From: Eubacteriales bacterium
GTDB taxonomy: Bacteria; Bacillota; Clostridia; Lachnospirales; Lachnospiraceae
Reading direction: 5' to 3'
Length of the DNA: 64,000 nt
NCBI GenBank assembly: GCA_030524175.1
Contig: JAUNHC010000002.1
Coordinates: 1-64,000 of the forward strand
The notes beneath the pieces are model-generated. The model saw nothing but the letters and a program-made list of their open reading frames with translations. It was not told the DNA's origin and did no database searches. Positions 61,830 to 64,000 of this stretch are shown piece after piece; the first letter of the stretch is position 1; the number at the start of each line of letters is the position of its first letter. The translations under genes and the position numbers were made by a program.

Positions 61830-64000
61830 ATGAAAAAAAGAATGAGTAAATTAATGGCACTGGGTCTTGCATTGACCATGGTAAGCAGCACAGCTGTTTA
61901 TGCAGAGGGCGATGCAGCAGCCGGCGGGGAGAAGTGGTCCCAGGAGGAAACAAAGGACGGCTGGATAAAGGTTACGAATGAAGGCGGAGAAACCCTTGGT
62001 TACACCAAGGAATCCGGCGTTGCGATCATTGAGCAGGATGGATATGCATTTAAGGATTTGGACAAGGATGGCGAATTGGATGTATATGAGGACTGGAGAG
62101 AGGATGATAAGACACGTGCCCAGGACCTTGCTTCCAAAATGAGCGGGGAAGAGATCGCCCCTCTTTTAACCCATGGAGGATGGATGTCCTTTGGTAAGGA
62201 CGTTGGAAATGATGAAGAATATCTTGCTGCAGGCGGACGTGCCGGAGTGACCCGTTCTGCAGGAAATGAAGGCAACACAGAGATGGCTGTGACCTGGAAT
62301 AATGAACTGCAGAAATACGCAGAAGCAAACGGCGGATACGGCGTTCCGGTCACCATCAGCATTGACCCTAACTATATTTCCAATATCATTGATAAAAACG
62401 GTCTGGGTGCAACCATGGATACGGATATGGCAAAACAAGCGGCAGAGGAACACTCAAAAGCATACCGTGCAGTAGGCGTGACCATGCTGCTAGGGCCGCA
62501 GGTGGATGTGGCAAGCGAAAGCTCATGGGACCGTACATCAGGTACCTACTCAGAGGATCCGGCTTTAAACAGGGATATGGCAAAGTCCTACATCTCCGGT
62601 TTACAGTCCACCTATGATGAGGAAGGCAACGACCTTGGCTGGGGAGAAGATTCTGTAGTAGCCATCGTTAAGCACTATGCAGGTGCCGGCGCTTCCGAAG
62701 GCGGACGAAATGACCACAATGATTCCGGTAAATATACCGTATTCCCGGGGAACAATTTTGCCGCTCATTTGATCCCGTTCTTTGACGGTGCATTTAACCT
62801 TGATTCCGTAACAGAAAAAGCAGGCGGTGTCATGCCGAATTATGGAATCAGTTATTCTGAAGATGGTTCACTTGGAGAGCTTGTCGGAGGCGGTTACAGT
62901 GAATTTAAGATGGACCTTCTCCGTGACAATGATTATGACGGATTTATCCTTACTGACTGGCAGATCACAGAGGATGCAGACGGCGCTATGGGTTCCCGTG
63001 CATTTGGCGTGGAGGATATGACCCAGGGAGAACGTTTTGCCGCCCTGTTTGAAAATGGTGTGGACCAGATCGGCGGCACCAGCAATACAGAGGCTGCTAT
63101 AGAAGGCTATGAGATCATGGTTGAAGATCTGGGCGAAGAAGCAGCACTGGAAAATATGAGAGAACATGCAACACGGTTCTTTGTGACACAGATGGAAACA
63201 GGACTTTATGAAAATCCGTATCTGGATACCGAGGAATCTATGGCTGCTGCATGGACAGACGAAGCAAAAGCCACTGGTACAGAGCTTCAGAAAGCATCTG
63301 TTGTCATGCTGAAAAACTCCGATAATACCATTCATGAATATGATGCTTCCGCAGAAAAGCCAACCCTTTATGTGCCATACAGCTACAAAGCAAGCGGTGC
63401 GGCCTGGATGGGATTCACCTATACCTGTGAGCCGGCTATTGATATTGAAAAAGCAAGCGAATATTATAACGTGGTGACCGACACCCTGAATGAGCCAAGC
63501 GGCAAGGATGATGACGGCAATGCGATTTATATGCCGGAGGATATTGTGAGAGCTTCCGCAGAAGAGGTTGCAGCATGTGATTATGCAATTGTAGGAATGA
63601 AAGCACCTTATACAGACGGGACCGTAGACGAGGACGGCAATTATCTGCCTGCTTCCATGCAGTATGAAGCATACACCGCAGACACTGCTCCGGAAGAAGC
63701 GATCGCAAATGGCACAGAGGTTGTGGAGATCAGTGACGGATACTATGGAGTGACCACACAGGAAGTGGAAGAGGACCGTTCCTATAAGGGAAATACAGCA
63801 GAACAGGCCAATACATACAATGATTATGAAACACTTAAGTATGTAAAAGACGCCGTATCCGAAGACTGCCGTGTCATTGTAATGATGGGCTCCACTTCTT
63901 CAGCAGCTATGGTCTGGACAGAAGTGGAACCGCTGGCAGATGCGATCCTTCTGTACGACAATGATATGAGCTCCGACATGTACGGCGCAGATGTAATGCT
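61830..64000 (+). CDS. Secreted GH3 glycoside hydrolase 3 (3' partial)
   Basis: The ATG at 61830 follows AGGAGGT, and the frame stays open to the window end (723 codons seen). The signal peptide (KKRMSKLMALGLALTMVSST) is nearly identical to that of GH3 protein 2, including at the DNA level, so this is a recent tandem duplication. It keeps the EF-hand loop DLDKDGELDVYED, KHYAGAGASEGGRNDH and FILTDWQI. There is no separate promoter in the 71-base gap, so it is probably co-transcribed with gene 2. Confidence 0.92.
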   Translation, partial: MKKRMSKLMALGLALTMVSSTAVYAEGDAAAGGEKWSQEETKDGWIKVTNEGGETLGYTKESGVAIIEQDGYAFKDLDKDGELDVYEDWREDDKTRAQDLASKMSGEEIAPLLTHGGWMSFGKDVGNDEEYLAAGGRAGVTRSAGNEGNTEMAVTWNNELQKYAEANGGYGVPVTISIDPNYISNIIDKNGLGATMDTDMAKQAAEEHSKAYRAVGVTMLLGPQVDVASESSWDRTSGTYSEDPALNRDMAKSYISGLQSTYDEEGNDLGWGEDSVVAIVKHYAGAGASEGGRNDHNDSGKYTVFPGNNFAAHLIPFFDGAFNLDSVTEKAGGVMPNYGISYSEDGSLGELVGGGYSEFKMDLLRDNDYDGFILTDWQITEDADGAMGSRAFGVEDMTQGERFAALFENGVDQIGGTSNTEAAIEGYEIMVEDLGEEAALENMREHATRFFVTQMETGLYENPYLDTEESMAAAWTDEAKATGTELQKASVVMLKNSDNTIHEYDASAEKPTLYVPYSYKASGAAWMGFTYTCEPAIDIEKASEYYNVVTDTLNEPSGKDDDGNAIYMPEDIVRASAEEVAACDYAIVGMKAPYTDGTVDEDGNYLPASMQYEAYTADTAPEEAIANGTEVVEISDGYYGVTTQEVEEDRSYKGNTAEQANTYNDYETLKYVKDAVSEDCRVIVMMGSTSSAAMVWTEVEPLADAILLYDNDMSSDMYGADVM

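Overview
The window looks like Clostridia DNA, most likely a gut Lachnospiraceae. Gene starts carry strong AGGAGG-type ribosome binding sites, GTG and TTG starts are common, and the gene families (large serine recombinases, YodL/ArdC polyproteins, VanZ, YesMN-type and AgrC/LytTR-type two-component systems, RbsABC-like sugar importers) are typical of that group. There are no rRNA or tRNA genes and no CRISPR array.

Positions 1 to about 29,000 are the right-hand part of an integrative conjugative element (ICE). It begins inside the C-terminal end of a very large helicase/methylase-type protein. Next come a 1,727-residue ArdC/zincin/YodL/nucleotidyltransferase polyprotein with two small companions, and small regulatory and membrane genes. 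A MobC-relaxase pair on the minus strand is followed by a candidate oriT. Then comes an operon of four large serine recombinases, one of which has lost catalytic residues, ending in a DUF6050-like membrane protein. Further right are a SEC-C/TPR-like protein, a ParM/ParR-like partition pair with upstream iterons, a minus-strand XRE plus caspase-like cargo pair, and a RepA-like ATPase. A fifth serine recombinase closes the element together with two small proteins that repeat its C-terminal domain. The element ends between about 28,920 and 29,000, against a fragment of a sugar transferase gene that is joined to a fragment of a metallophosphoesterase gene.

Positions 29,444 to 54,200 look chromosomal. 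A VanZ-like gene is followed by a LacI regulator and a promoter with two operator-like palindromes. These precede a nine-gene sugar or polyol operon: binding protein, RbsA- and RbsC-like subunits, two zinc dehydrogenases, FGGY kinase, MtaA/UroD-like protein, 1-phosphofructokinase-like kinase and ROK kinase. A second collinear cluster holds an unusual importer (ATPase, permease, binding protein, second permease), a YesN/YesM two-component system, a cytoplasmic GH78 alpha-L-rhamnosidase and a glycerate kinase. A strong terminator closes it.

Positions 54,300 to 64,000 hold three related secreted GH3 glycosidases, each with an EF-hand-like loop near the N terminus. An AgrC-like kinase and a LytTR response regulator lie between the first and second. 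The first and second GH3 genes share an ungapped promoter block of about 80 bp, which suggests co-regulation, plausibly by the LytTR regulator. The third GH3 runs off the window.

The points most worth checking are: the catalytically degenerate recombinase inside the four-recombinase operon; the recombinase C-terminal domain repeated as free-standing proteins; a C-terminal tail shared by three proteins of the transfer operon; the caspase/XRE cargo; and the partition system with regularly spaced iterons on an ICE. All family assignments come from reading the sequence; no database search was run.
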